The notes beneath the pieces were generated by a model. It saw nothing but the letters and a program-made list of their open reading frames with translations. It did not search any database and was not told the DNA's origin. A stretch of DNA of 64,000 nucleotides from an uncultured Bacteroidales bacterium (GTDB lineage Bacteria; Bacteroidota; Bacteroidia; Bacteroidales; UBA932), in the NCBI GenBank assembly GCA_949289565.1, contig CASEOO010000016.1, positions 62,001 through 126,000 of the forward strand, written 5' to 3'. How positions within the stretch are numbered: position 1 is the stretch's first letter; each line of letters starts with the position of its first letter. Positions 17,001 through 24,476 of the stretch are shown piece by piece. Both the position numbers and the translations under genes were made by a program.

Positions 17001-18621
17001 AAAAGGGCCTGTGGATGCACTCCAAATCAGCAGCGAAAATGCCAGAATCGATGACTCCCGGCTCACTATAGCATTCACCAATGTGCCGTACAATGCCTCG
17101 GGAGCATTCCACATTGACGATGAAGGAGTGCATTTCGACGACATCGTCCTCAGCGACAGGTTCGGGAACACCGGGAAAATTGCCGGAGGCATCAAATATG
17201 ACCGGCTGAGAGACATTGAACTGGATGCGATGATAGAAGTCACAGACATGGAGTGCCTCAACACCACTGAGGATGACAACAGCTCCTTCTATGGAAATCT
17301 CTCGGCCTCAGGAAACCTGGCTTTGACAGGACCGCTGAACGCTGTCAGAATGGATGTCCGCGCCGTCACATCGGGAGCAGGCCAGCTGCACATTCCTATA
17401 CCGTCCTCTGCCACGGCCATGACCAGCAACCTTCTGACTTTCAAGCAGGAGCAAAAAGAAGAATATATCGACCCCTATGAGCTGATGGTGAAAAAAATCA
17501 AGACCGGGAAACAGGTCAAGAGCGATTTCGGAGTGAGGCTCAATGTGGAAGCGACACCGGAAATAGAAGCTCTCGTGGAAATAGACAAGGCTTCAGGCAA
17601 TGTGCTGCGCGGGAGAGGGGCAGGAAACATAGAACTGGAAGCCAGAGGAGGAAGTTTCAGCATCCTGGGAGACTATACCCTGACCAGCGGAAGCTACAGG
17701 TTCGTAGCCCAGGGGCTGGCTTACAGAGATTTCACCATCGGAGACGGCAGCTCCATAAAGTTCAACGGGGACATCATGGACAGCGACCTCGACATAGATG
17801 CCAGATACAGGACCAAGACCTCGCTTGCCACCCTGATAGCAGACACGTCTTCAGTATCTACACGCAGGACTGTCGAATGCGGCATTCATATCTCGGACAA
17901 AATCAGGAATCCGAGGCTGGCCTTTTCCATCGACATTCCGGATATCGACCCTACAGTAAAATCAAGGGTTGAAAGCGCCCTGAGCACAGAAGACAAGATA
18001 CAGAGGCAGTTTCTCTCGCTGATTATGTTCAACAGCTTCCTCCCTGACGACCAGTCAGGCATCGTGAACAATGCCTCGATGCTCTACTCAAATGTCATGA
18101 GCATCATGTACAACCAGCTGAACAATATCTTCCAGAAACTGGAAATCCCGCTGGACCTGGGACTGAGCTACCAGCCCAACGAACGCGGAGAGGATATATT
18201 CGATGTCGCTATATCCACACAGCTGTTCAACAACCGGGTAGTGGTCAATGGAAACCTCGGGAACAAGCGGTACGGGGCAGGCACATCAAGCAGCGATGTA
18301 GTGGGAGACCTGGACATAGAAATCAAGCTGGACAGGCCGGGGCTTTTCAGGCTGAACATTTTCTCGCACTCTGCAGACCAGTATACAAACTATCTCGATG
18401 ACTCGCAACGCAATGGAGTGGGCATCGCCTACCAGCAGGAATTCAACACTTTCAGGGAATTCCTGACAAACCTGTTCACGGGGAAAAAGAAAAAGAAGGA
18501 AATGAACTCAGCGGCCGCGGCTGCGGAGCTGTCACAGAAAAGAAAGACTATAATAGTAGAACCGGACAGCGGCCGGGAAAAATCAGAGAGAAAAAATGAA
18601 AGAACATACAGGAACAAATAA
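14056..18621 (+). CDS. tamB: Translocation/assembly module TamB family protein
   Basis: Very large envelope protein (about 1,520 residues) of the AsmA/TamB group. These are long beta-taco bridges from the inner to the outer membrane that carry lipids or help barrel assembly. It has an N-terminal membrane anchor, then repetitive beta-strand sequence, and the conserved C-terminal DUF490 region (GGSFSILGDYTLTSGSYRF near 1195, SRVESALSTEDKIQRQFLSLI, LDLGLSYQPNERGEDIFDV). No ATG, GTG or TTG lies between the in-frame stop at 14044 and the GTG at 14104, yet half the anchor helix (ILKIIWLTFVAVTSLVLAGI) lies before that GTG. I therefore place the start at an ATT at 14056; a start at 14104 would truncate the anchor. 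Confidence 0.85.
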   Translation: MIIKNILKIIWLTFVAVTSLVLAGIIAIQLPRVQTFIADKVTEKIESSLDGDLKFEKIHIKPFNALVIKNAAIIDKNPAAENADTLFRAEYVIARFSLHGLLGRNGMRIGRAYISNAEMTLVIEGARKNNLARIFRIPLPDPDKPKNEDPVFHIRRASVYNMTFRMKNTMHETQRYAGHGINWDDLEVNDINIEARKIDLTGRIMTGAVDYMSFTEKSGYICSSLTGKAAVGNGRALIEEIRISDPWSELYLPKYCMSYESPLDFSDYIRKIRMDGVIENSFLDMKTLSFFAPGTEKIKMKAVLSGSVSGTVDDLAFKEMKIATSDSLRINFDGRITGLPDITRSRISLDLHQLRGTFAAVEASVKSFSPDSELGISNIANKTELRSSGLASGTLNDLDLNIVASLGSGYLKTGLNIRNLISSSESITMNGNVLTHNFDIGKILGSKMLRQCSLRAAFMADLGNRDDGLRLDIDSLFVDRLHLNGYDYSMIAAAGTMEKHAFDGRIVCNDPNLNFMFQGVFSLSPRTRNSVYKFYANLGYADLHALNFDKRGVSKVSLQASANFNRQQDGDLLGTMDIADIVLENSAGRHEIGDVDIDSYFGDELYRMKMGSSFADISFAGSAQVTQFVKDLKNITLKRELPALFRDTTSVKHTERYRINYRNKNSMDLLAFLSPGLYISDSTTMVITVDTLGVFRADLKSPRIAYNENYIRNMEMRLNNINGSLTGEITGKTINAATLALENNSFKMFARNNFIGFGCTYENPGDLINRGEIFITGNLSRDEEDRLNCHVRMLPSRVFLNSREWSINPSSLDIRGKDIDIRKIEFTSGDQAVRISGGCSESAQDTLTMRLERFDISIINPLLKNRYGIKGAVTGEANIISPVEGHGIMFDFLADSTRLAGADVGTLKIKSKWNEGLKRFDAAVENEINGKKNFGISGNYTPATKNIDAAAVLSGMDISYAEPFLKSVFSDISGHISGEIRAKGPVDALQISSENARIDDSRLTIAFTNVPYNASGAFHIDDEGVHFDDIVLSDRFGNTGKIAGGIKYDRLRDIELDAMIEVTDMECLNTTEDDNSSFYGNLSASGNLALTGPLNAVRMDVRAVTSGAGQLHIPIPSSATAMTSNLLTFKQEQKEEYIDPYELMVKKIKTGKQVKSDFGVRLNVEATPEIEALVEIDKASGNVLRGRGAGNIELEARGGSFSILGDYTLTSGSYRFVAQGLAYRDFTIGDGSSIKFNGDIMDSDLDIDARYRTKTSLATLIADTSSVSTRRTVECGIHISDKIRNPRLAFSIDIPDIDPTVKSRVESALSTEDKIQRQFLSLIMFNSFLPDDQSGIVNNASMLYSNVMSIMYNQLNNIFQKLEIPLDLGLSYQPNERGEDIFDVAISTQLFNNRVVVNGNLGNKRYGAGTSSSDVVGDLDIEIKLDRPGLFRLNIFSHSADQYTNYLDDSQRNGVGIAYQQEFNTFREFLTNLFTGKKKKKEMNSAAAAAELSQKRKTIIVEPDSGREKSERKNERTYRNK

Positions 18622-19360
18622 GAATGAAGGCCTCGCGATACAGGCAGGCGTCAACGCGAAAGGCAGGCTCTTCCTGATTCCGTCCCCTCTCGGGGACAAT
18701 GACCCTGCGGAGGTGATACCTGCGCCCGTGCTGGCAGGACTGTCGAGATTCAGGACATTCGTGGTGGAGGAAATCCGCACTGCAAGAAGATTCCTGTCAA
18801 AGGCCGGGCTGAAAGGAAAAATAGAGGACCTGGAATTCCATGAGCTGAACGAACACACGCAAGACGCCCAGATAGAAGGCTATCTGAAGCTTTTCGATGG
18901 AGGAAATGATGTAGCCTTGATTTCTGAAGCCGGGCTTCCGGCCGTGGCAGATCCAGGAGCTCAGCTGGTGGCGCTGGCTCACAGGCACGGGATAGAAGTA
19001 GTTCCTGCCTCAGGGCCGTCATCCCTGATGCTGGCCCTTATGTCTTCCGGACTGAACGGCCAGTGTTTTGCGTTCTGCGGCTACCTTCCGGCAAAGAATG
19101 AGGAAAGGCGGTCCAGACTCAGGCAGATAGAAAAAATATCGGCTTCCGCACGCCAGACTCAGATATTCATCGAAACTCCTTACAGGAACGATGCGATGCT
19201 GAAGGACATATTGGATGTATGCCAGCCCGGCACTAAACTATGCATTGCCGCAGACATAACATTGCCGCAGGCATATATCAGGACGAAGAAAATTTCTGAA
19301 TGGAGGAAAGATGTTCCGTCCATAGGAAAAAGGCCTTGCGTATTCCTGCTGCTTGCCTGA
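18596..19360 (+). CDS. RsmI-like SAM-dependent methyltransferase (tetrapyrrole methylase fold)
   Basis: A 254-residue protein of the tetrapyrrole methylase superfamily, close to RsmI, which 2'-O-methylates C1402 of 16S rRNA. Visible are GRLFLIPSPLGDNDP near residue 24, ALISEAGLPAVADPGAQLV near 105 (RsmI has SDAGTPxISDPG here), VPASGPSSLMLALMSSG near 138, and FCGYLPAKNEERRSRL near 160. The altered SEAG motif and shorter C-terminus suggest the RsmI-like paralogue common in Bacteroidetes rather than RsmI itself. Its start lies inside the tamB 3' end (26-bp overlap), so it is translationally coupled. Confidence 0.82.
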   Translation: MKEHTGTNKNEGLAIQAGVNAKGRLFLIPSPLGDNDPAEVIPAPVLAGLSRFRTFVVEEIRTARRFLSKAGLKGKIEDLEFHELNEHTQDAQIEGYLKLFDGGNDVALISEAGLPAVADPGAQLVALAHRHGIEVVPASGPSSLMLALMSSGLNGQCFAFCGYLPAKNEERRSRLRQIEKISASARQTQIFIETPYRNDAMLKDILDVCQPGTKLCIAADITLPQAYIRTKKISEWRKDVPSIGKRPCVFLLLA

Positions 19361-19410
19361 GCGCTGAAAGGCTGGCCCGGCGGATGCACAGACTGAAAAC
19401 AACAAGTATT

Positions 19411-19788
19411 ATGGAGAAAAACGGAATCATAGAGCTGGAGGGGATGGAGTTCCATGCCTTTCACGGATGTTTTGAACATGAAAAGGCAGAAGGCAACACT
19501 TTTACGGTGGATTTCCGCGGAAAACTGGACCTTTCGAAGGCAGCTGAAAGCGATACCCTGGAAGATACAGCAGACTACGGACGCCTGTATGCAGCTGTGA
19601 GCAGGGAGATGGCCGTGCATTCCGACCTTCTGGAGCATGTGGCCGGCAGGATAGTGCATGCAATAGAGAGAGAAATGCCTGAGTTCATAGAATTCTCCGT
19701 AAAGGTTTCCAAGCGGAATCCCCCGGTGGACGGGAAATGCGCATGGTCCAGAATCACCTTGTACGGAGGCTCAGGAAAAAAGAACTGA
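19411..19788 (+). CDS. folB: Dihydroneopterin aldolase FolB
   Basis: Cytoplasmic folate-pathway enzyme that converts 7,8-dihydroneopterin to 6-hydroxymethyl-dihydropterin and glycolaldehyde. At 125 residues from the ATG at 19411 (MEKNGIIELEGMEF) it has the normal length. It shows the FHAFHGCFEHEKAEG segment with the family His-Gly and Glu, the DTADYGRLYAAV segment near 56, and the C-terminal VKVSKRNPPVDG with the catalytic lysine. The frame is open further upstream (to 19300), overlapping the methyltransferase, but that extension has no family match. It lies 50 bp after the methyltransferase and 5 bp before mtaB. Confidence 0.93.
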   Translation: MEKNGIIELEGMEFHAFHGCFEHEKAEGNTFTVDFRGKLDLSKAAESDTLEDTADYGRLYAAVSREMAVHSDLLEHVAGRIVHAIEREMPEFIEFSVKVSKRNPPVDGKCAWSRITLYGGSGKKN

Positions 19789-19793
19789 AAGAT

Positions 19794-21083
19794 ATGACAA
19801 ACAAAAGAATAGCATTTGTGACCCTGGGATGCAAGCTGAACTATGCCGAGACATCCACATATGAGAGGGAGCTGGTCAAGGCCGGGCTTGAAGCGGTGGA
19901 CTGGACATCATGCCCGGACATATTTCTGGTGAATACCTGTACCGTGACTGAGCATTCTGACAAAAAATGCAGGAACATCATCAGGAAGCTCCACAGGCTG
20001 AATCCTGAGGCCGCGATTGTGGTGACAGGATGCTACGCCCAGATGAAAAAGGAGGAGATAAAGAAAATAGATGGAGTCAGGAATGTATTCGGCGCAGAGG
20101 AAAAAGCTCTGGCGGTGCCGTATATTCTGGAAAGCATTGCCGGTGAAAACGGCACAGGGAATGTCCTGGAAGCGCATTGTCAGGAGTGCACGACTGACAT
20201 AGAAACTTTCTTTCCGGCATACTCCTCCGGCGAGAGGACGAGGTCTTTCCTGAAAGTCCAGGACGGGTGCGACTATTTCTGTTCATATTGCACAGTGCCG
20301 TTCGCAAGAGGCAGGAGCAGAAATATGCCCATTGACGGCATCGTCAAGCAAGCGGAGGAAATAGCGGCTTCCGGGGTGAAGGAGATAGTGCTGACAGGGG
20401 TGAACACCGGAGATTTCGGGAAAAGCACAGGAGAGAAATTCATAGACCTGCTGAAAGCTCTGGACCGTGTAGAGGGTATAGAGCGATACAGGATATCGTC
20501 GATAGAGCCGAATCTGCTGACAGAGGAAATAGTGGACTGGATAGCTTCAGGCACGAAGTTTCTGCCTCATTTCCATATTCCGCTGCAGGCAGGAAGCGAC
20601 ACTGTGCTGCATGAGATGGGCAGACGATACGACACCGCGGCATTCGAATCCAAAATACGGTACATCAGGGAAAAGATGGAGAAGCCAGGGGCGCTGAAAG
20701 TATTTTTCGGGATAGATGTGATAGCTGGATTCCCAGGCGAGACTGACGGACTGTTTCAGGAGACGTATTCTTTCCTGAAAGACAGGATCAGGCCTGCTTT
20801 CATCCATATATTCCCGTATTCAAGAAGGTCCGGGACGAAGGCGGCTTCCAGGAAGGACCAGGTGCAAGACTCGGTGAAGACTGAGCGCGTGGAGATACTG
20901 GAAGGCCTGTGCAATGAACTGCATCAGGAATTCATAAACGCGCATCACGGAATGAAGGCTCACGTCCTGTTCGAGAGTTCGGAGAAAGACGGGATGATGG
21001 CAGGATATACAGAGAATTATATCAGGGTCGAAAGGCCGTTTGATGCATCCCTGACAGGGAAAATAACGGTAGTAGAATTATAA
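19794..21083 (+). CDS. mtaB: tRNA (t6A37) methylthiotransferase MtaB
   Basis: Radical SAM enzyme that adds a methylthio group to t6A37 of tRNA, giving ms2t6A. The N-terminal MTTase domain opens with AFVTLGCKLNYAETS and supplies three cluster cysteines (also in NTCTVTE and VTGCYAQ). The radical SAM motif CDYFCSYCTVPFARG lies near residue 158, and a TRAM-like domain ends the chain. At 429 residues it has the family length. The ATG at 19794 is chosen because family homology begins there; the frame runs upstream into folB. Placed 5 bp after folB. It works downstream of TsaD, encoded 6 kb away. Confidence 0.95.
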   Translation: MTNKRIAFVTLGCKLNYAETSTYERELVKAGLEAVDWTSCPDIFLVNTCTVTEHSDKKCRNIIRKLHRLNPEAAIVVTGCYAQMKKEEIKKIDGVRNVFGAEEKALAVPYILESIAGENGTGNVLEAHCQECTTDIETFFPAYSSGERTRSFLKVQDGCDYFCSYCTVPFARGRSRNMPIDGIVKQAEEIAASGVKEIVLTGVNTGDFGKSTGEKFIDLLKALDRVEGIERYRISSIEPNLLTEEIVDWIASGTKFLPHFHIPLQAGSDTVLHEMGRRYDTAAFESKIRYIREKMEKPGALKVFFGIDVIAGFPGETDGLFQETYSFLKDRIRPAFIHIFPYSRRSGTKAASRKDQVQDSVKTERVEILEGLCNELHQEFINAHHGMKAHVLFESSEKDGMMAGYTENYIRVERPFDASLTGKITVVEL

Positions 21084-21107
21084 TGGCCGCCAGAGGCAAT
21101 TTTTGTT

Positions 21108-21965
21108 ATGAAGACAAGGCTTGAATTTTTAGGTACAGGGACATCACAGGGAGTGCCGATGATAGGATGCGACTGCGATGTGTGCAAATCTGATGACCCC
21201 AGAGACCGCAGGTACAGGTCATCTGCTTTCGTGCAATACGGAGGGCTGGACATTCTCGTGGATGCAGGCCCTGATTTCAGAAGCCAGATGCTCCGCTCCG
21301 GCATCAGGCATCTGGATGCAATACTTCTGACACACAACCACAAGGACCACACTGGAGGGCTGGATGACGTGAGAGCGTTCAACTATATTGAGAGGGCTCC
21401 CATCAAGATTTACTGCGAGAAATATGTGGAGGAGTCGCTGAGGAAGGAGTACAGCTATGCCTTCTCTGAGGTGAGATATCCAGGAGTGCCTGAATGGCAG
21501 ATCACCAATATCGACGAAAATCCGTTCACTGTCGAAGAGAACGTGCCGAAGATGAGGCTGTCATGGGTGGACGGGAAAGGCTATGAAAAGATTCCGTGCG
21601 AGAGGCCTGAGCATCTCAAGAGCGTGGAGGTGATTCCTGTGAGGGGAAAGCATTTCCTTCTGCCGGTGCTGGGATATCGCTTCGGAAAAATCGCCTACCT
21701 GACTGACATGAATTCCATTCCGGATGAAGAGTTTTCGAAGCTGGAGGGACTGGATCATTTTATCATCAACTGTGTGAGGCGGGGAAAACATCTTTCGCAT
21801 TTCTCTCTGGAAGAGGCGATAGAAGTGGCCAGGCACGTAGGGGCGAAACATTCATGGCTGACACATCTCTCCCACAGGCTGCCGCGATATGAAGAATTAT
21901 GCCGGGAGCTCCCCTCAGGGATACTTCCGGCATATGATGGTCTGGTTATAGAGAGCGAAGACTAA
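21108..21965 (+). CDS. MBL-fold metallohydrolase (PhnP-like)
   Basis: Metallo-beta-lactamase-fold hydrolase of 285 residues. It opens with LEFLGTGTSQGVPMIGCDCDVC, the pattern of the PhnP-like phosphodiesterase branch with an extra metal-binding cysteine pair. It has the di-metal motif LLTHNHKDHTGG near residue 69, LTDMNSIPDE near 200, and a final SWLTHLSHRLP histidine motif near 247. Family members cleave cyclic phosphodiesters or similar small substrates; the substrate here is not known. It is the last gene of the tamB run and its stop overlaps the convergent lipoprotein gene by 4 bp. Confidence 0.87.
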   Translation: MKTRLEFLGTGTSQGVPMIGCDCDVCKSDDPRDRRYRSSAFVQYGGLDILVDAGPDFRSQMLRSGIRHLDAILLTHNHKDHTGGLDDVRAFNYIERAPIKIYCEKYVEESLRKEYSYAFSEVRYPGVPEWQITNIDENPFTVEENVPKMRLSWVDGKGYEKIPCERPEHLKSVEVIPVRGKHFLLPVLGYRFGKIAYLTDMNSIPDEEFSKLEGLDHFIINCVRRGKHLSHFSLEEAIEVARHVGAKHSWLTHLSHRLPRYEELCRELPSGILPAYDGLVIESED

Positions 21966-23992
21966 TTTGTCTTGTAATCGAAGCTCCCGTCGACATTGGC
22001 GAGATCATCGAAGGCCTCGGCGACAGCCCCTTCTTCCGGAAGCGAACGCTGAGCTCCGTATGTGGAGTTTTCGGCATTCGGGATAAAAATTCCTGAAGAG
22101 ATATTGAATGCCCCGCCAGTAAACGGATCAGTACCTCTTATAATGGTAAACTGCTCAGCGCCTTCAAAAAGTGCATTGTTTCCTCCGTAACAAATCAGCC
22201 AGTTCAAAGCGGAACTGCCAGTATACGAACCTATATAAGCCAAGTTATGCTCAGCTGTACCTGTTGGAGCCGGATATGCAGAATCAGTTGAATACCTCAA
22301 CATTCCACAATTGCCTGTCAATTGCTGCGACCATATAAGGTTGTCTTTTATGGAAACTGAACCTATATTCTTGGTAAATACAGCGAAATTCGTTGAAGTA
22401 TTGGCATTTACAAAGGTATTGTTATTAATCTCTATTGAAATTATTTCCAGTCCTTGAGTTGAATTGTTAGTATTCGGAATTGCAGACCGTATCAATGCAA
22501 AATCAGCGGAGCTGCCTTCTGGACAATAAACAACATTATTGTTGAACTTAAAACTGTCAAGAGTATTGTTCACACTACCTGAATATAGTATATGGTTGGT
22601 ATTGGCCACAGGGACACGGATATTGCAGTTTACAATATTGATTTCATCTATGGACCTGGATGCATTTGTCCACGCAATCAAGGCATTCGGGCTGGTGGAA
22701 GTCAGTCCTTCAGCATTTGCGGGCAGAATGATATCACAATTGTCAAAAGACAGCTCTCCAAATTCAGAATTTAGAATAAATGTCCGGTAATTAACTGTGC
22801 CACCAGCATTAGGCAGGTCCGAAAAATCTATGTCAAGATTAGCCATCACTGCACGGCCTTTCTCCAAACCGGAAGCCGTCTCAGGCTTGTTAAGATATCT
22901 ACCGCTCTTTTTCAGAAGAGGTTTATTCGACGAATCGACACCGACTATGATCACATCGCCTACATTGGCCAAAGTTACCACGTCTTCTGCATTGTCAAAA
23001 TCGACGAAGAAAATCTTCCCATCATCACTTGTAGAAATAGTTCTTGATGTAGTTTGATAGATTATTTCGTCTTCTGCATACTGGCTCTTATTATATTGCT
23101 TTCCAGCAATAGTGATACTCTGACCGGAAATGAAAAGGCTGTACAAGTCAGTATGAATAGCAGATTCAGGGATAGAGCTGATATCGACTTTGGCGATTTT
23201 AGAAGCAGAGAGGGTCATGGTTTCAGCATTATCGTCCTTAAGGGCCATCTTGACGTAGCTGCAGTCATCGAAGACGATGAAAAGCTTCATCTCGGAGTAA
23301 GTGCCAGGAAGAAGGACGATGTTGTAAACGCCAGCCGGGAGCGAGCCAGTCTCAGCCTTGTATGTAATGGAAGAGACAGTCTCTCCAGATGCCGCGGCTG
23401 CATATTCATCCTTAGACATGTCCACAGTATAAGCGCCGGCTACGCTTTCATTCGCAGTAACTTTGATCTCACGCACAGTCTTTCCATCGGGGATGGCTGA
23501 AAGATTCACCTGGAGGATGGAGGCAACATTGCTGAAAAACAACGATGGTGAACCTCCGGAAGCCTTGGCGGCAGATGGATTCAGCATCGTTTCGAAAGTG
23601 CCTTCTACATAATGCTGTTCGGCAGGAAGAATTGAAGAAAGTATGTTCCCGCTGAAGGATGCATCCTCTGAGTATGGATAGATGGCATAGTAGTCAGCCC
23701 CAGGGACGGCAGAACCTGAGAACTCGGCTGTCGAAGATGCTCCGTCAGCATTTGTGGCTGTGAACTTGCTGATACCGGCACTGCCGTCGAATATGCCGAT
23801 GGCGTCACCTTCAGTCCAGAAAACTTGGCCGTCATCCTGGAGTGCAGTCTTGGTGGCAGGAGCTTCGGCAGTGAAGGTCATAGGGACGCGTGCATCAGAA
23901 GGCGCAGGCTCAAGGCTTTCTTTTTCAGCACAGGACACAGCGCATACCAAAGCCGACCCGGCCAGAATCATGGACAGGAATCTCTTTTTCAT
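21962..23992 (-). CDS. Fimbrillin-like / beta-helix surface lipoprotein 1
   Basis: A 676-residue lipoprotein with signal peptide and lipobox (ALVCAVSC, Cys21), followed by AEKES, compatible with surface export. Residues about 25-275 form a fimbrillin-like domain (PATKTALQDDGQVFWTEGDAIGIF). A short module near 282-305 (LYSLFISGQSITIAGKQYN) recurs in two paralogues here. Residues about 375-600 look like a right-handed beta-helix (repeated NNNxF, DNCDI, NNVVYC), resembling DUF4957/DUF5123-type repeats. ATG 23992 is preferred over 24007 because the signal peptide begins there. Second gene of a two-gene unit with the 54-residue peptide gene upstream. Likely an adhesin or glycan-binding surface protein; the ligand is unknown. 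Confidence 0.8.
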   Translation of the reverse strand: MKKRFLSMILAGSALVCAVSCAEKESLEPAPSDARVPMTFTAEAPATKTALQDDGQVFWTEGDAIGIFDGSAGISKFTATNADGASSTAEFSGSAVPGADYYAIYPYSEDASFSGNILSSILPAEQHYVEGTFETMLNPSAAKASGGSPSLFFSNVASILQVNLSAIPDGKTVREIKVTANESVAGAYTVDMSKDEYAAAASGETVSSITYKAETGSLPAGVYNIVLLPGTYSEMKLFIVFDDCSYVKMALKDDNAETMTLSASKIAKVDISSIPESAIHTDLYSLFISGQSITIAGKQYNKSQYAEDEIIYQTTSRTISTSDDGKIFFVDFDNAEDVVTLANVGDVIIVGVDSSNKPLLKKSGRYLNKPETASGLEKGRAVMANLDIDFSDLPNAGGTVNYRTFILNSEFGELSFDNCDIILPANAEGLTSTSPNALIAWTNASRSIDEINIVNCNIRVPVANTNHILYSGSVNNTLDSFKFNNNVVYCPEGSSADFALIRSAIPNTNNSTQGLEIISIEINNNTFVNANTSTNFAVFTKNIGSVSIKDNLIWSQQLTGNCGMLRYSTDSAYPAPTGTAEHNLAYIGSYTGSSALNWLICYGGNNALFEGAEQFTIIRGTDPFTGGAFNISSGIFIPNAENSTYGAQRSLPEEGAVAEAFDDLANVDGSFDYKTN

Positions 23993-24003
23993 AGTCGGAT
24001 AGA

Positions 24004-24168
24004 TCATTCGAAACGGTCAGTAATAGTTTTTTCTACAGTAAAGCTCTGGTTCTCAGCAGCAGTGTCTCCGCTGCCGCAGAAGCCCATTTCCACAGACACG
24101 CTCGTGATGTCAAGTTCCGGACTTGCATATGCGCAAGCCCCGCAATGTTTTTCAGGATAAATAGTCAT
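24004..24168 (-). CDS. Short conserved-core peptide 1 (54 aa)
   Basis: Unannotated-size ORF of 54 codons whose stop overlaps an in-frame ATG of the downstream lipoprotein (ATGA at 24007-24004). It aligns without gaps to two other short ORFs upstream of paralogous lipoproteins (27061-27225 and 36221-36373) over Y-x-S-P-x-L-[DE]-[IM]-x4-[VTA]-E-x-G-F. Here that core is YASPELDITSVSVEMGF at 14-30, followed by Cys31. Cys9 and Cys12 form a CxxC unique to this copy. There is no signal peptide or membrane segment. The tail after the core is variable. A perfect -7 element lies 52 bp upstream. Function unknown; similar short Bacteroidales proteins may exist under 'hypothetical' labels. Confidence 0.75.
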   Translation of the reverse strand: MTIYPEKHCGACAYASPELDITSVSVEMGFCGSGDTAAENQSFTVEKTITDRFE

Positions 24169-24219
24169 ATAAGCTGGTTATAGTGTTATCTGGTCAAATG
24201 CATTTTCTGCACATTTGTG

Positions 24220-24227
24220 CAAAGATA
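24220..24227 (-). promoter_or_regulatory. -7 element for the peptide 1 / lipoprotein 1 unit
   Basis: TATCTTTG on the minus strand, an exact TAnnTTTG match, lies 52 bp upstream of the peptide start and downstream of the lipoprotein 2 terminator. The pair is therefore a separate transcription unit. No clear -33 box. Confidence 0.55.
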
Positions 24228-24343
24228 CGAATTATTTTCATAACCGTGTAATTTTCATAACATTTCGAAAAAAACAGCACATGGCATCCTTCATAATGAA
24301 GCATAAAGCAAGCGTGAAAATGATGACAGCTACGAAGAAAAAT

Positions 24344-24396
24344 AATGCAGGGACAGCGGTTCCCGGAGTCCCTCCGTCTGCCGCAATCCCTGCATT
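24344..24396 (-). terminator. Terminator of lipoprotein 2
   Basis: A perfect 10-bp stem (AATGCAGGGA with TCCCTGCATT) with an inner GCGG/CCGC stem closes a roughly 20-nt loop, followed on the minus strand by ATTTTTC. It lies about 80 bp beyond the lipoprotein 2 stop. Confidence 0.75.
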
Positions 24397-24400
24397 CAAA

Positions 24401-24428
24401 ACTTAAACTTAAACTTAAACTTAAACTA
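24401..24428. repeat. Tandem ACTTAA repeat
   Basis: Four exact copies of ACTTAA plus a partial fifth, between two lipoprotein genes. A related sequence with one ACTTAA copy recurs 20 bp on and again, inverted, in the leader of peptide 3. Confidence 0.85.
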
Positions 24429-24446
24429 ATGTAGAAGAATCTTATT

Positions 24447-24467
24447 CAAACTTAAACAATAACTAAT
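24447..24467 (+). repeat. 21-bp inverted repeat, copy A (orphan leader)
   Basis: A 21-bp AT-rich sequence (starts CAAACTTAAAC, ends ATAACTAAT) that is exactly repeated in inverted orientation at 36375-36395. There it is the leader immediately before the peptide 3 start codon. This copy points on the plus strand into the antisense 3' end of lipoprotein 2, and ATGCA follows a few bases later, as it does in the other copy. Confidence 0.8.
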
Positions 24468-24476
24468 GAAATGCAC

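Larger units (their letters stand above)
24169..24476. other. Intergenic region between lipoproteins 1 and 2
   Basis: A 308-bp stretch with no gene. From left to right: the -7 element of the peptide 1 unit (24220-24227), the lipoprotein 2 terminator (24344-24396), the ACTTAA tandem repeat (24401-24428) and the 21-bp inverted repeat copy A (24447-24467). The last two point on the plus strand into lipoprotein 2 and serve no visible gene. Confidence 0.7.

Noticed and set aside
19300..19410. 37-residue N-terminal extension of FolB
   Set aside because: It overlaps the upstream methyltransferase gene and lacks family similarity; ATG 19411 fits the normal FolB length.
24401..24428. ACTTAA repeats considered as CRISPR or telomere-like DNA
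   Set aside because: A simple six-base microsatellite without spacers.
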